Assembly: GCA_016285885.1 (NCBI GenBank)
Contig: JAEERP010000004.1
Coordinates: 309,098-373,097 of the forward strand
Direction: 5' to 3'
DNA length: 64,000 nt
From: Paludibacteraceae bacterium
Lineage (GTDB): Bacteria; Bacteroidota; Bacteroidia; Bacteroidales; Paludibacteraceae
Part shown: positions 26,684 through 34,899 of the stretch, piece after piece
How the letters are laid out: every line of letters starts with the position of its first letter
Position numbering within the stretch: the first letter of the stretch is position 1
The notes under the pieces: model-generated
The model's input: only the letters and a program-made list of their open reading frames with translations
What the model was told of the DNA's origin: nothing
The model's database searches: none
Program-made: the position numbers and the translations under genes

Positions 26684-26922
26684 TTTTTGTGCAGAAAATG
26701 CAAAAAAAGATGCTAAAGAATTGTAAATCTATAAGATAGAAAACGAAATGGGAACAAAAAGTTTTCTTATTTTGGGTCAATATAAGCCAACGAACCTCAG
26801 TGGACAGATACGCACAAACTTAGCCCACCATTTCTCCAGCGTATCGCAGGGAAGGAATGATGGGCCTTAAGAGAATCCATATCCATGTCACAATCAGGCA
26901 TGAATAAAGGTGGATAGTCTCC
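26684..26922. other. Intergenic region, nothing firm
   Basis: AT-rich at its start, then a stretch of more average composition (about 26790-26900) that hints at decayed coding sequence. Only a 34-codon open frame is present on the minus strand, and I cannot match it to anything. Confidence 0.4.
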
Positions 26923-27564
26923 TTATATACCGTAGTTTTTCCTGTTTAAATTCAGGACAAGATTCAAATCCTCATCATCGATCTTATCAATCAGGTCGGA
27001 CATCGAGTGTTCCATTTTAAAATCGAGCTCCTCTTGGTACAGCGGATACAACTGGTAGAAATTCACTCGTCCGAACAATCCCAATCGCATAGGCTCGACG
27101 ACCTGGTTTTCCTTGCCGATGGAACGAAGGAGTATAAGGCTATTGAACTTTGTGTTCTCTGCGAAAGGCTTACCCTCTTCGTCCGCCTGCATTGTATGTC
27201 CGAGGCCGAGCCACGTCTCGCATACGATTGGCAAACGGGCCATTACCTTCAGGTATCTTATCGGCCAATAATCTTCCTCCTTGTCAGATTGCACATTCCA
27301 ATCTTTCGGGAGAAAAATCACATACTCCGCCCGCTCAAGCTTGCGTTTCCCGAACTCACGGGGAACATTCATCTTATATGCGCCAGCACCCATCGTCACC
27401 AATTTATAGTATGGTTGCTCGTCGGACGGGGGTATCAGTGCGATGTCCACATGTATATCCGGGGATACAATCTCATGTATGACGGTAGGAAAATCACCAT
27501 ATTGTTTTTGGATGTAAGCCTCAATTTTGTTGACCTCTTTTGAAGAATAGAAAAAGCCCTTCAT
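26923..27564 (-). CDS. SUFU-domain (suppressor-of-fused-like) protein, probable orphan immunity protein
   Basis: 213 residues from the ATG at 27564 (MKGFFYSSKEVNKIE); the frame opens at a TTG at 27588, judged less likely. The sequence fits the SUFU domain: HEIVSPDIHVDIALIPPSDEQPYYKLVTMGAGAYKMNVP, seen here as VSPDIHVDIALIPPS, PYYKLVTMGAG and MNVP, then RAEYVIFLPKDW and RLPIVCETWLGLGHT. Bacterial SUFU proteins are common immunity proteins of polymorphic toxins. No toxin gene is adjacent, so it would be an orphan. Promoter box at 27694-27701; a short open frame precedes it. Low-copy accessory gene next to a mobile-type nuclease. Confidence 0.75.
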   Translation of the reverse strand: MKGFFYSSKEVNKIEAYIQKQYGDFPTVIHEIVSPDIHVDIALIPPSDEQPYYKLVTMGAGAYKMNVPREFGKRKLERAEYVIFLPKDWNVQSDKEEDYWPIRYLKVMARLPIVCETWLGLGHTMQADEEGKPFAENTKFNSLILLRSIGKENQVVEPMRLGLFGRVNFYQLYPLYQEELDFKMEHSMSDLIDKIDDEDLNLVLNLNRKNYGI

Positions 27565-27577
27565 ACACTTAATTTTT

Positions 27578-27673
27578 TTAGCGCACAAAAGGCGCTATTA
27601 GACGTTGCGTTATATTCTCTCCTCCTAACGTCTCAGGCATGATTCCCTGTGCACCAATCTCAGCGAAACCCAT
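27578..27673 (-). CDS. Possible 31-residue leader peptide upstream of the SUFU gene
   Basis: A short ATG frame begins about 20 bp downstream of a TATATTTG promoter box and ends 13 bp before the SUFU start. The peptide begins MGFAEIGAQGIMPE and ends RLIAPFVR. An SD-like AGGAGG lies inside it. It could be a leader, a translated relic of a lost upstream gene, or chance. No homology is known to me. Confidence 0.3.
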   Translation of the reverse strand: MGFAEIGAQGIMPETLGGENITQRLIAPFVR

Positions 27674-27693
27674 ACATGATTATTAGGCTTACG

Positions 27694-27701
27694 CAAATAT
27701 A
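27694..27701 (-). promoter_or_regulatory. Promoter -7 element for the SUFU gene / short leader frame
   Basis: Minus-strand TATATTTG, perfect TAnnTTTG, 130 bp before the SUFU ATG at 27564. It implies a leader transcript of roughly 120 bases. Confidence 0.5.
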
Positions 27702-27812
27702 TCAACAATTTGGAGGATTCCACATTACTTATCACCTTTTTAATTGAATTCATGTCATTCTCTCTTGTGTTTAAGTTTTGTGTAATTACATCACAATTTT
27801 ACACTAAAATCA

Positions 27813-27843
27813 TTTGGAACTTACAGAAAAACAATTACCTTTG
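27813..27843 (+). promoter_or_regulatory. Promoter of the PD-(D/E)XK nuclease gene
   Basis: TTTG (27813-27816), 19-bp spacer, TACCTTTG (27836-27843): a perfect Bacteroidetes promoter, 22 bp before the ATG at 27866. Confidence 0.78.
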
Positions 27844-27865
27844 CGGTGATAAAACGTTTCATGAG

Positions 27866-28768
27866 ATGAGAGACACCGACTACATACGTTTCGACTGGGC
27901 GATCAAGCGATTGCTGCGTGACAAAGCCAACTTCGGCATCCTCGAGGGTCTCTTCACCGTGCTGTTAGGCAGGAAGGTGGAGATCGTGGAGGTGTTGGAG
28001 AGCGAGAGCAACCAGCAGACGCTCGACGACAAGTTCAACCGGGTGGACATGATGGTCAAGGCGGAAGACGGCGAGCTCTTCATCGTGGAGGTGCAGCTCA
28101 CACGCGACCTCTACTTCATGCAACGCATCCTTTACGGCACGAGCAAGGCCATCACTGAGCACATCCGCTTAGGCGAGTCGTACAAAAATGTGAAGAAGGT
28201 CTACTCCATCAACATTCTCTACTTCGACCTAGGCACCGGCAAGGACTTCCTCTACCACGGCACGACCACTTTCAAGGGAGTGTTCCAAAAGGACGTGCTG
28301 GAGGTCAACAAGAGGGAGAAGGAGTACTTCGACAAGGAGATGGCGGCCGTCGGAAAAAACATATTCCCGGAATACTACCTCATCCGCGTGAACCAGTTCA
28401 ACGAGGTGGCCAAGACGCCCATCGAGGAGTGGCTGGACTTCCTGAAGAACGGGAAGATCAAGGAGAACACCACCACACCGGGACTCAAGGAGGCGGAGGA
28501 GAAGCTCCGCATCGCCACCATGAGCGAGAAGGAGCGCAAGGAGTACTTCGCCCACGTGGACGCTATCATGTCACAGAATGACACCATCGAGACCTACAAG
28601 AAAGAGGGCCGTGACGAAGGCGAAGCGATAGGGTTGGCACGAGGCAGAGCGGAAGGTGCGCAAGCCAAAGCGCTGGAGATGGCTAAAAAGATGCTGGCGA
28701 AAGGCTTTGACAAACAGACGGTAGCGGACCTGAGCGGACTTCCGCTCGAGAAGGTGGAGAAAATTTAA
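27866..28768 (+). CDS. PD-(D/E)XK nuclease family transposase (Rpn-like)
   Basis: 300 residues. Family signature: MRDTDYIRFDWAIKRLL start, FNRVDMMVKAEDGELFIVEVQ with the catalytic D...E-x-Q core, then YGTSKAITEHIRLGESY and the long charged helical C-terminus (AIGLARGRAEGAQAKALEMAKKML ... FDKQTVADLSGL). Homologues are numerous in Bacteroidales, usually multi-copy; they act in RecA-independent recombination or DNA cleavage (Rpn/PDDEXK_2). The earlier start at 27710 lies upstream of a perfect promoter and is rejected. It converges on yggS with a 9-bp gap and no terminator between them. Confidence 0.88.
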   Translation: MRDTDYIRFDWAIKRLLRDKANFGILEGLFTVLLGRKVEIVEVLESESNQQTLDDKFNRVDMMVKAEDGELFIVEVQLTRDLYFMQRILYGTSKAITEHIRLGESYKNVKKVYSINILYFDLGTGKDFLYHGTTTFKGVFQKDVLEVNKREKEYFDKEMAAVGKNIFPEYYLIRVNQFNEVAKTPIEEWLDFLKNGKIKENTTTPGLKEAEEKLRIATMSEKERKEYFAHVDAIMSQNDTIETYKKEGRDEGEAIGLARGRAEGAQAKALEMAKKMLAKGFDKQTVADLSGLPLEKVEKI

Positions 28769-28777
28769 CTCACCTGT

Positions 28778-29443
28778 TTAGACGTACAATCGTTCCCCAA
28801 AAATATAGGTGCCGATGCGCACGAGGGTGCTGCCCTCCTCCACGGCGATATGGTAGTCGCCCGACATGCCCATGGAAAGCTCACGGAATGCTGGGGCATA
28901 GTTGTTTTTCACTTCATCAAATAATGTTTTCAATGCATGGAACTCCTTGCGGATCTCTCCCTCGTCGTCCACGTGGGAGGCCATGCCCATGATGCCTACG
29001 ATCTTCACGTGCTCGTACGCCTTGTAGGCTCCATTAGCAAAGAGGTCGCGGACCTCCTCAGGGGAGAATCCGAACTTAGTCTCCTCCCGTGCCACGTGCA
29101 CCTCAAGGAGGCACTCGACCGTCCTGCCACAGGCGGCGGCTTGCTTGTCGATCTCCTTCAGCAGGTGTTCCGTGTCGACGCTATGGATCAAAGCGACGAA
29201 GGGCACGATCATCTTCACCTTGTTGGTTTGCAGATGACCGATGAAGTGCCATGATATATCCGAAGGCAATAGATCTTTCTTTGCGACCAACTCCTGCACC
29301 TTGTTCTCTCCGAACAGGCGATGCCCCGCATCGTATGCTTCTTGTATAGCCTCGACGGGGTGGAACTTAGAAACAGCCACTAATCTTGTCCCTTGGGGTA
29401 GGGATGCGTTGATTTCCTTGATTCTATCTGCGATGGATGACAT
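28778..29443 (-). CDS. yggS: YggS/PLPBP family pyridoxal phosphate-binding homeostasis protein
   Basis: Binds PLP and buffers vitamin B6 and amino-acid pools; no catalytic activity known. 221 residues, alanine-racemase-like barrel. Motifs: LVAVSKFHPVEAI with the PLP lysine, FGENKVQEL, WHFIGHLQTNKVK, and the phosphate-binding end LSMGMSGDYHIAVEEGSTLVRIGTYIFG (seen as MGMSGDYHIA and VRIGTYIFG). It follows the DUF4494 gene on the same strand with a 28-bp gap. Confidence 0.95.
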   Translation of the reverse strand: MSSIADRIKEINASLPQGTRLVAVSKFHPVEAIQEAYDAGHRLFGENKVQELVAKKDLLPSDISWHFIGHLQTNKVKMIVPFVALIHSVDTEHLLKEIDKQAAACGRTVECLLEVHVAREETKFGFSPEEVRDLFANGAYKAYEHVKIVGIMGMASHVDDEGEIRKEFHALKTLFDEVKNNYAPAFRELSMGMSGDYHIAVEEGSTLVRIGTYIFGERLYV

Positions 29444-29471
29444 GGTGCCCTCCTTTTTTTAGGTTAGTTTA

Positions 29472-29921
29472 TCACGCTGGTGCGCTGTAATGGAAGATGT
29501 CTGCAATGGCGGTCTCTGTCATGCTGACGATGTCACTGTCCGAGATGGAGTCCTTAAGTCCCTCTTTCAGGTTCTTGAATGCCTCCTGCATATCGTCCGC
29601 ATGCACAAGCATCACGCTGGAGATCTTCTTCTCCTTGGCGGACACCTCATCCACAGTGATGAAGTTCACTTTGCATTTGAACCACTTCTCGCACTCGATG
29701 TCTTCTCCGAATATCTCTCCGATCTTGACATGCTTGATGCCCTCGATGGTGAACAATCCATTCTCGTATGCGCTTGAGAAGAGGGAAACCTCTTCGTTCA
29801 CACGCTTCTCAGCCTCTGTGAAGGAAAGGGCGTCCACCAAATAGATGTCAGACATTTTCTTGTTCTTTCCGGAATCGTCCAGCTTATTGTAGCAGACTTT
29901 ACATTCAAACCAATAATTCAT
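29472..29921 (-). CDS. DUF4494 domain protein
   Basis: 149 residues, soluble. Characteristic N-terminus MNYWFECKVCYNKLDDSGK, then repeated halves (YLVDALSFTEAEKRVNEE; VMLVHADDMQEAFKNLKEG) that suggest an internal duplication. This family is widespread in Bacteroidetes, mostly next to yggS as here, which hints at a linked role. Function unknown. It is preceded by the spt terminator and probably forms an operon with yggS. Confidence 0.85.
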   Translation of the reverse strand: MNYWFECKVCYNKLDDSGKNKKMSDIYLVDALSFTEAEKRVNEEVSLFSSAYENGLFTIEGIKHVKIGEIFGEDIECEKWFKCKVNFITVDEVSAKEKKISSVMLVHADDMQEAFKNLKEGLKDSISDSDIVSMTETAIADIFHYSAPA

Positions 29922-29943
29922 ATGCTTAAGATTCTTATATTTG

Positions 29944-29980
29944 AAAAAGCACCCCTACGTGAATGGACACGTATGGGGTG
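29944..29980 (-). terminator. Terminator of the serine palmitoyltransferase gene
   Basis: Interrupted stem CACCCC-ACGTG / CACGT-GGGGTG (29950-29980), then GCTTTTTC on the minus strand, 27 bp after the stop at 30007. Confidence 0.75.
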
Positions 29981-30006
29981 ACAATTATGTGAAAGGGGAG
30001 AGTGCC

Positions 30007-31194
30007 TTAGGCAATCACACCCAGTTTCTTTCCTACTTTTCCGATCTTCTCCAACGCTATCGCAACCTGCTCTTCCGTGTGGGTAGCCATCAGGGAGAAA
30101 CGGATCAATGTATCGTTGGATGGAACCGCAGGGCTTACCACAGGGTTCACGAAGATACCGTCCTCAAAGAGGAGCTTGGTGAACAAGAATGTCTTCTCGT
30201 TGTCGCGGATGAAGAGCGGGATGATTGGTGTCTCGGTGTGACCGATCTCGAATCCCAGGCTTCTGAATCCGTCCAAAGCCATCTTCGTGATTTTCCAGAG
30301 GTGCTCCATACGCTCCGGCTCGTTCTTCATGATCTCAAGCGCAGCCAATACGGAAGCCGTAGCGGCTGGTGTGATGCTCGCACTGAAGATGTATGGTCTC
30401 GCATTGTGGCGGAGAAAGTTGATCACGCAAGAATCTGCGGCGCAGAAACCGCCGATGGATGCGAGGGACTTACTGAAGGTACCCATGATGACATCCACGT
30501 CCTTCGTCAGACCGAAGTGGTCGCACACGCCACGACCCTGTTTGCCGAAGACACCCAAACTGTGTGCCTCATCGACATAGATGTTCGCATTGTATTTCTT
30601 TGAGAGGGCGACGATCTCCGGCAGTTTGGCCACATCGCCTTCCATGCTGAAAACACCGTCCACAACAATCATCTTGATCTTGTCTGGCTCGCACATCTGG
30701 AGTTTCTTTTCGAGTGATTCCATGTCGTTGTGCTTGAATTTCAAAGCCTTGGAGAAGGACATTTGCTTGCCTGCCATGATGGAGGCGTGGTCCAGTTCGT
30801 CGAACAGCAGATAATCCTCGCGGCCAGTCAACATGGAGACAACGCCCATGTTCACGTTAAATCCTGCGGAGAAAATCAACGCTTCCTCTTTCCCGACGAA
30901 CTCCGCCAACTTTCTTTCCAACTCTACATGTATATCCAATGTGCCGTTCAAGAATCGAGAACCTGCACAGCCGGAACCGTATTTTTTAGTCGCCTCGATG
31001 GCGGCCTCTTTTATTTTAGGATGATTGGTTAACCCAAGATAGCTGTTTGAGCCGAACATCAACACTTTCCTACCGTTCATGATAACCTCGGTATCTTGTT
31101 CACTCTCTATCTCTCGGAAGTAAGGGTATACACCCAACGCTTTAACTTTCTGCGGCTCGGTGTACTTAGATAATTTCTCTTGCAATAAACCCAT
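30007..31194 (-). CDS. spt: Serine palmitoyltransferase (alpha-oxoamine synthase family)
   Basis: A PLP enzyme that condenses serine with an acyl-CoA to start sphingolipid synthesis, a hallmark of Bacteroidales membranes. 395 residues. The N-terminus (MGLLQEKLSKY ... GVYPYFREIE) and segments such as YGSGCAGSRFLNGTLD, DEAHSLGVFGKQGRGVCDHFG and the PLP lysine region MGTFSKSLASIGG match, from memory, the characterised Bacteroides enzyme closely. The close relatives glycine C-acetyltransferase (Kbl) and BioF are alternatives. Monocistronic with its own promoter and terminator. Confidence 0.88.
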   Translation of the reverse strand: MGLLQEKLSKYTEPQKVKALGVYPYFREIESEQDTEVIMNGRKVLMFGSNSYLGLTNHPKIKEAAIEATKKYGSGCAGSRFLNGTLDIHVELERKLAEFVGKEEALIFSAGFNVNMGVVSMLTGREDYLLFDELDHASIMAGKQMSFSKALKFKHNDMESLEKKLQMCEPDKIKMIVVDGVFSMEGDVAKLPEIVALSKKYNANIYVDEAHSLGVFGKQGRGVCDHFGLTKDVDVIMGTFSKSLASIGGFCAADSCVINFLRHNARPYIFSASITPAATASVLAALEIMKNEPERMEHLWKITKMALDGFRSLGFEIGHTETPIIPLFIRDNEKTFLFTKLLFEDGIFVNPVVSPAVPSNDTLIRFSLMATHTEEQVAIALEKIGKVGKKLGVIA

Positions 31195-31219
31195 TTTCGT
31201 ATTCTAACATTTTGCGGGG

Positions 31220-31227
31220 CAAATATA
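31220..31227 (-). promoter_or_regulatory. spt -7 promoter element
   Basis: Minus-strand TATATTTG, perfect match to TAnnTTTG, 25 bp before the spt ATG. Confidence 0.6.
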
Positions 31228-31422
31228 AACATTTTTTCACATATTATGCCATGGTGATGAAATTTAGAGCATAAAAACAGATGAATGGATTGATATTTGA
31301 AAGAAATGATGCGGATACCAAGAAAAATATGGTCTGAATATCTGCTGTTTCCTTCCCCGTATGGATGTCTTAACTGTTTATGTTATACTTTGTTGTTCTG
31401 CTTCGTGATGTACATTCCCCAA

Positions 31423-31454
31423 AAGAAAACCCGCTCTCACAATGTGGAGCGGGT
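31423..31454 (-). terminator. Terminator of the T9SS cargo gene
   Basis: Stem ACCCGCTC (31429-31436) / GAGCGGGT (31447-31454) extended by CAC/GTG after a one-base bulge, followed by TTTTCTTTT on the minus strand. Confidence 0.78.
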
Positions 31455-31475
31455 CTCTTTTTACTTGTCGGCTAA

Positions 31476-32519
31476 TTATTCGCCCTTCAACATGATGTTG
31501 GTGTATGTCTTGTCACCCACTTGGATGCGCAATGCATATTGACCAGGAGTCAAGAAGGAAGCGTTGAATTTGTAGCTGTATTGGCCAGCGCTCAATTGCT
31601 CACTCATGAAAGTGGATAAGAGTCGACCGTTGAGGTCCAAAATGTCAACCGTAACCTTTGCGTCCGCACCCATGCTGAATGCCAAGTCGATGCTCTCTGC
31701 GAATGGGTTTGGAGATGCCAAGTAGTTGAAGTCTGCCGTGTATTCGAATTTGCTCTTAGGCGCTGCGGACTTTATAGCGTCGTTCTCGTAAACCGCTGGG
31801 GTCTCCATGAACATCTCCGCATATTTGCCGCCACACTTGCAACCAGAGTCGGATGAGGTCTCGCTCTCCACTACGATGAGCACCGGATAGCGCGCACCCT
31901 CAGCGAAGTATTGATAACGAACCGAATGGATGTTGTAAGTGGTCTTTCCGAAATTCTGCTTGTAATCCTTCGTTACCTTTACACGCAAAACGTTGCGGTA
32001 AGTGTTTCCGTCAGGCAACACGAGCGTTCCCCATGCGTCGGCCTTGGTGATGTAGTTGCCTTCGATGAATGATTGCTCACCATTGTTTGGCGTGTATACA
32101 CCGTTCATTGGTCCCACCTTCGTGTCTTGATAGGAGAGAGGGAACATCAAGTCTACAATTGGCTCCTCGAAGTCGATCTTGGCGCCTGGCGTGATCATAC
32201 CGTAGTATCTCTTCTCTGACTTGGTGATCTCGAACAAGGTGTGCTTTGTGCCACCCTCATCGCAACTGAGTCTGTAACCTTGCTCCGCCGTGGCGTTGAG
32301 GTCCTCTTGTTGGTCGATGTACATATCCTTGAGTATCTTTGACTTGGAGAAGTCCCAATATTTATTGGCTCCTGCTTCTCCTTGCTCTTTGTACTCGATT
32401 TGCTTCATATTTCGATAGTCGCCAATACGAAGCTGATTAGCTTTATATGACAAACTGTATTGTGCAAAACAACCAGTCGCGAAAAGCATTGCCGCAGATA
32501 ATGTAAATAGTTTTCTCAT
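31476..32519 (-). CDS. Secreted protein with type IX secretion system C-terminal sorting domain
   Basis: 347 residues with a signal peptide (LFTLSAAMLFATGCFAQ). The last 80 residues are a type A T9SS sorting domain: it opens with YLASPNPFAESIDLAF, continues with VTVDILDLNGRLLST and ends with GQYALRIQVGDKTYTNIMLKG. The protein should therefore cross the outer membrane through the T9SS and be released or anchored at the surface. The body, about 230 residues with a CKCGG motif, is of no family I know. Its presence implies the genome encodes a T9SS, relevant to the large surface proteins downstream, though those have no such tail. Confidence 0.85.
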   Translation of the reverse strand: MRKLFTLSAAMLFATGCFAQYSLSYKANQLRIGDYRNMKQIEYKEQGEAGANKYWDFSKSKILKDMYIDQQEDLNATAEQGYRLSCDEGGTKHTLFEITKSEKRYYGMITPGAKIDFEEPIVDLMFPLSYQDTKVGPMNGVYTPNNGEQSFIEGNYITKADAWGTLVLPDGNTYRNVLRVKVTKDYKQNFGKTTYNIHSVRYQYFAEGARYPVLIVVESETSSDSGCKCGGKYAEMFMETPAVYENDAIKSAAPKSKFEYTADFNYLASPNPFAESIDLAFSMGADAKVTVDILDLNGRLLSTFMSEQLSAGQYSYKFNASFLTPGQYALRIQVGDKTYTNIMLKGE

Positions 32520-32551
32520 TTCAATAATGTTTTAAGCGTTAAAAAACGTGG

Positions 32552-32559
32552 TAAATGTA
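32552..32559 (-). promoter_or_regulatory. Possible -7 element of the T9SS cargo gene
   Basis: Minus-strand TACATTTA, one base off TAnnTTTG, 32 bp before the ATG. Confidence 0.4.
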
Positions 32560-32759
32560 GCAATAATTTTCGACATTTACACTATACAACAATTAAAAAA
32601 TCTAAAAGTGTCTTTGATCAGGAAGCCTGATGGACCTTGCACTGTCGTAAATACTTCATTGTTTGTTCGCCTGACGATCTAAATTTTTCTTCCTTGTTTT
32701 TCCCGTTCATAAATTTAGAAAAATTGATAGAAATGTTTTTTTTTAATGGAAGAAGTATT

Positions 32760-32767
32760 TACATTTG
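32760..32767 (+). promoter_or_regulatory. Promoter -7 element of the outer-membrane protein gene
   Basis: TACATTTG, perfect TAnnTTTG, 51 bp before the ATG at 32819. It lies within a small inverted repeat ATTTAC-ATTT-GTAAAT, which might be an operator. Confidence 0.6.
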
Positions 32768-32818
32768 TAAATGTTTTATGTGAAAAATTTGTTGTATATT
32801 ATTATTAAATGTAATCAA

Positions 32819-33412
32819 ATGAGAAAATTATTACTTACTATTGCATCGCTGCTAACTTTTGTGTGCGCGAATGCGGAGAAGGTGGAAAAAATTCAGTTCG
32901 CCAATGCGGGCGATTTCGCTTTGGGCGTTATGGTGGGTGTACCGCCTTACGATCTTTCGGTAGATCATCGCACGCCGACTTTCTCGGTGGACGCCATGTG
33001 GGGATTGAAGGATGGCTTCTGTCACACCAAGGCTTTCGGAGATAACGGAGCCATCGATTTAGGCCTCTATATGGGGTACTTTTACTATTCTGATTATTTT
33101 GCTAAATCATGGGAGATGCCAATCGCTGCCCGTTGTGGTTTCAACTGGGAATTCGTGAAGAATTTGGATGTCTATGCTGGTCTTCAGGGTGGTGTCTCTA
33201 TTCTGCATTCAAAGCTTGATTACTACGAAAATGCTCTCATTACGCCACATGTGACGGGTTCATCTACGGGTTCCAATGGTATCTTAGGCATCTATTCGGG
33301 TGTGAAGTGGATGTTCACGGACGTGTTCGGCGTGAAAGCGGAATATTCCGGTGATTGGTTGGATCTTTGGAGCCTTCCGACTTTCGCCGCAGGTTTGCAG
33401 TTTAATTTCTGA
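32819..33412 (+). CDS. Probable small outer-membrane beta-barrel protein
   Basis: 197 residues from the ATG at 32819; an earlier open start at 32771 is only just after the promoter box and lacks a signal peptide. The signal peptide is LLLTIASLLTFVCANAE. The rest alternates aromatic and polar residues in strands (GLYMGYFYYSDYF, IAARCGFNWEFV, YAGLQGGVSILH, GIYSGVKWMF, GVKAEYSGDWL) and ends in GLQFNF, the aromatic C-terminus typical of barrel proteins. Looks like an OmpX/OmpA-like 8-strand barrel. No partner gene; a terminator follows. Confidence 0.7.
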   Translation: MRKLLLTIASLLTFVCANAEKVEKIQFANAGDFALGVMVGVPPYDLSVDHRTPTFSVDAMWGLKDGFCHTKAFGDNGAIDLGLYMGYFYYSDYFAKSWEMPIAARCGFNWEFVKNLDVYAGLQGGVSILHSKLDYYENALITPHVTGSSTGSNGILGIYSGVKWMFTDVFGVKAEYSGDWLDLWSLPTFAAGLQFNF

Positions 33413-33468
33413 TACTGATAACTCCTGTCACGCCTTTCCCATAGGGGATGGGCGTTGACAACGGATTA

Positions 33469-33497
33469 GGGGGACGGGTTCGCTTGTTCCCCTTTTT
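33469..33497 (+). terminator. Terminator of the outer-membrane protein gene
   Basis: Stem GGGGGAC (33469-33475) / GTTCCCC (33486-33492) followed by TTTTT. A second hairpin (CGCC 33431-33434 / GGCG 33451-33454) lies upstream. Confidence 0.7.
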
Positions 33498-33498
33498 C

Positions 33499-34899
33499 TT
33501 ATCTCTTCGTTTCCGAGGAAAGCCCTCCCTCTTCGATGATTCTTTTCGTGTCTTTCCTGAATCTCCTCACCAACAGGTGGGAGGCGAGGTATAACTCAAG
33601 GATGTAGGCGAACCAAATGCCGGGTGCGCCCCATCCCATGTAGATGCCGCAGAAATAGCTGACGGAGATGGTCACGACAATGTAGCAGATGAAGGCGACC
33701 ACCATCGGGGTGATGACGTTCTTCATGCCCCGTAGGGCTCCGATGGTGACGGTCTGCAATCCATCTCCCATCTGGTAGATGCCGGTCATGATGAGCAGGA
33801 TGGAGGCCAACTCGATAACTTCTGTGTCCTCCGTGAAGATTTGCGCGATCGGGGTCCTGAAGGCGATGATGAGGATGGAACAGAGCCCCATGAAGAAGAG
33901 ACTGAGGTGGATGGAGGCGATGCCGGCTTTCTTCATGGCTAACGTCTCCCCGGCGCCTAACTGGTGGCTGACGCGGATCGTGGTGGCGGAGGCAATGCCG
34001 CAACTGATCATCCATGTGACGCAGGAGATGGTGATGGCGATCTGGTGACTTGCCAAGGCGACCGTTCCGCAGAGCCCGACGAAGGTCACCGCCACATTCA
34101 TGCCAAAGGTCTCCATGAACATCTGTAACCCGATGGGAGAGCTGATCTTGAATAGATCCCGCAACTCCTGTAGGGTGAATTTATCGCACCGGAAGAACTT
34201 GAAATAGCGGGAGTAGGGACGCTTGACGCGGACCAATAGGATGAAGGCGATGCACATGAGTATGCGTGAGATGAGGGTGGCGTAGGCCGCTCCGTCTACC
34301 CCTAGCTTCGGACAACCGAAGTGGCCGAAGATGAGCACCCAGTTGAGCAGGATGTTGAGGATGTTCCCCGACACGGTGACGATCATGGCGTACTTCGTGT
34401 TCCCCACACCATCCATGAATTGCCGAAAGGCCTGGAACCATAGCACAAAGGGTAGGGAACTGAGCAGGATCATGTAGTAGGACTTCGCTAACGGACATAC
34501 CTCTTCCGGCTGACCGAGATGGTCCATGATTTGGTATTCGCCTAACATTAACGCTCCGATCACCAGGGTGACGATCGTGTTGAAGAGGATGGCGTTCTGG
34601 AATATGCTCGCGACCTTACGATGGCGCCCCGACGAATAGGCGATGCCGATGAGTGGGGTGGAGCCGAACGAGAGCCCCAATGCGGCGGCGAATCCGACGA
34701 AGAACATCGCTCCCCCGAAGGATACGGCAGCCAACTCCGTCTTGCCCAGTTGCCCCACCATGATGGTGTCTAGTAATTGCACGGTGCCTTGCCCTAGCTG
34801 GGCAAGCATGACTGGTACGGCCAACTTCAGGTTGCGGCGGTAGAAGGGTAGGTATCCCTGAAAATACTCTTTTAGGTTTTGCGCGTATGCCATCAACAC
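33499..34899 (-). CDS. MATE family multidrug/organic cation exporter
   Basis: 466 residues with about 12 transmembrane segments. N-terminal family blocks: LKLAVPVMLAQLGQGTVQLLDTIMVGQLGKTELAAVSFGGAMFF, seen as PVMLAQLGQ and DTIMVGQLGKTELAAVS. Mid-protein repeats the pattern at PIGLQMFMETFGMNVAVTFVG. These proteins (NorM/DinF type) export drugs or metabolites using a Na+ or H+ gradient. The start abuts the kdsA stop with no intervening base, so the two are transcribed together; a functional link is not obvious. Confidence 0.93.
   Translation of the reverse strand: MLMAYAQNLKEYFQGYLPFYRRNLKLAVPVMLAQLGQGTVQLLDTIMVGQLGKTELAAVSFGGAMFFVGFAAALGLSFGSTPLIGIAYSSGRHRKVASIFQNAILFNTIVTLVIGALMLGEYQIMDHLGQPEEVCPLAKSYYMILLSSLPFVLWFQAFRQFMDGVGNTKYAMIVTVSGNILNILLNWVLIFGHFGCPKLGVDGAAYATLISRILMCIAFILLVRVKRPYSRYFKFFRCDKFTLQELRDLFKISSPIGLQMFMETFGMNVAVTFVGLCGTVALASHQIAITISCVTWMISCGIASATTIRVSHQLGAGETLAMKKAGIASIHLSLFFMGLCSILIIAFRTPIAQIFTEDTEVIELASILLIMTGIYQMGDGLQTVTIGALRGMKNVITPMVVAFICYIVVTISVSYFCGIYMGWGAPGIWFAYILELYLASHLLVRRFRKDTKRIIEEGGLSSETKR

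Noticed and set aside
26740-26922. Relic of an insertion sequence
   Set aside because: Composition hints at old coding sequence, but there are no terminal repeats, target duplication or recognisable transposase fragment.
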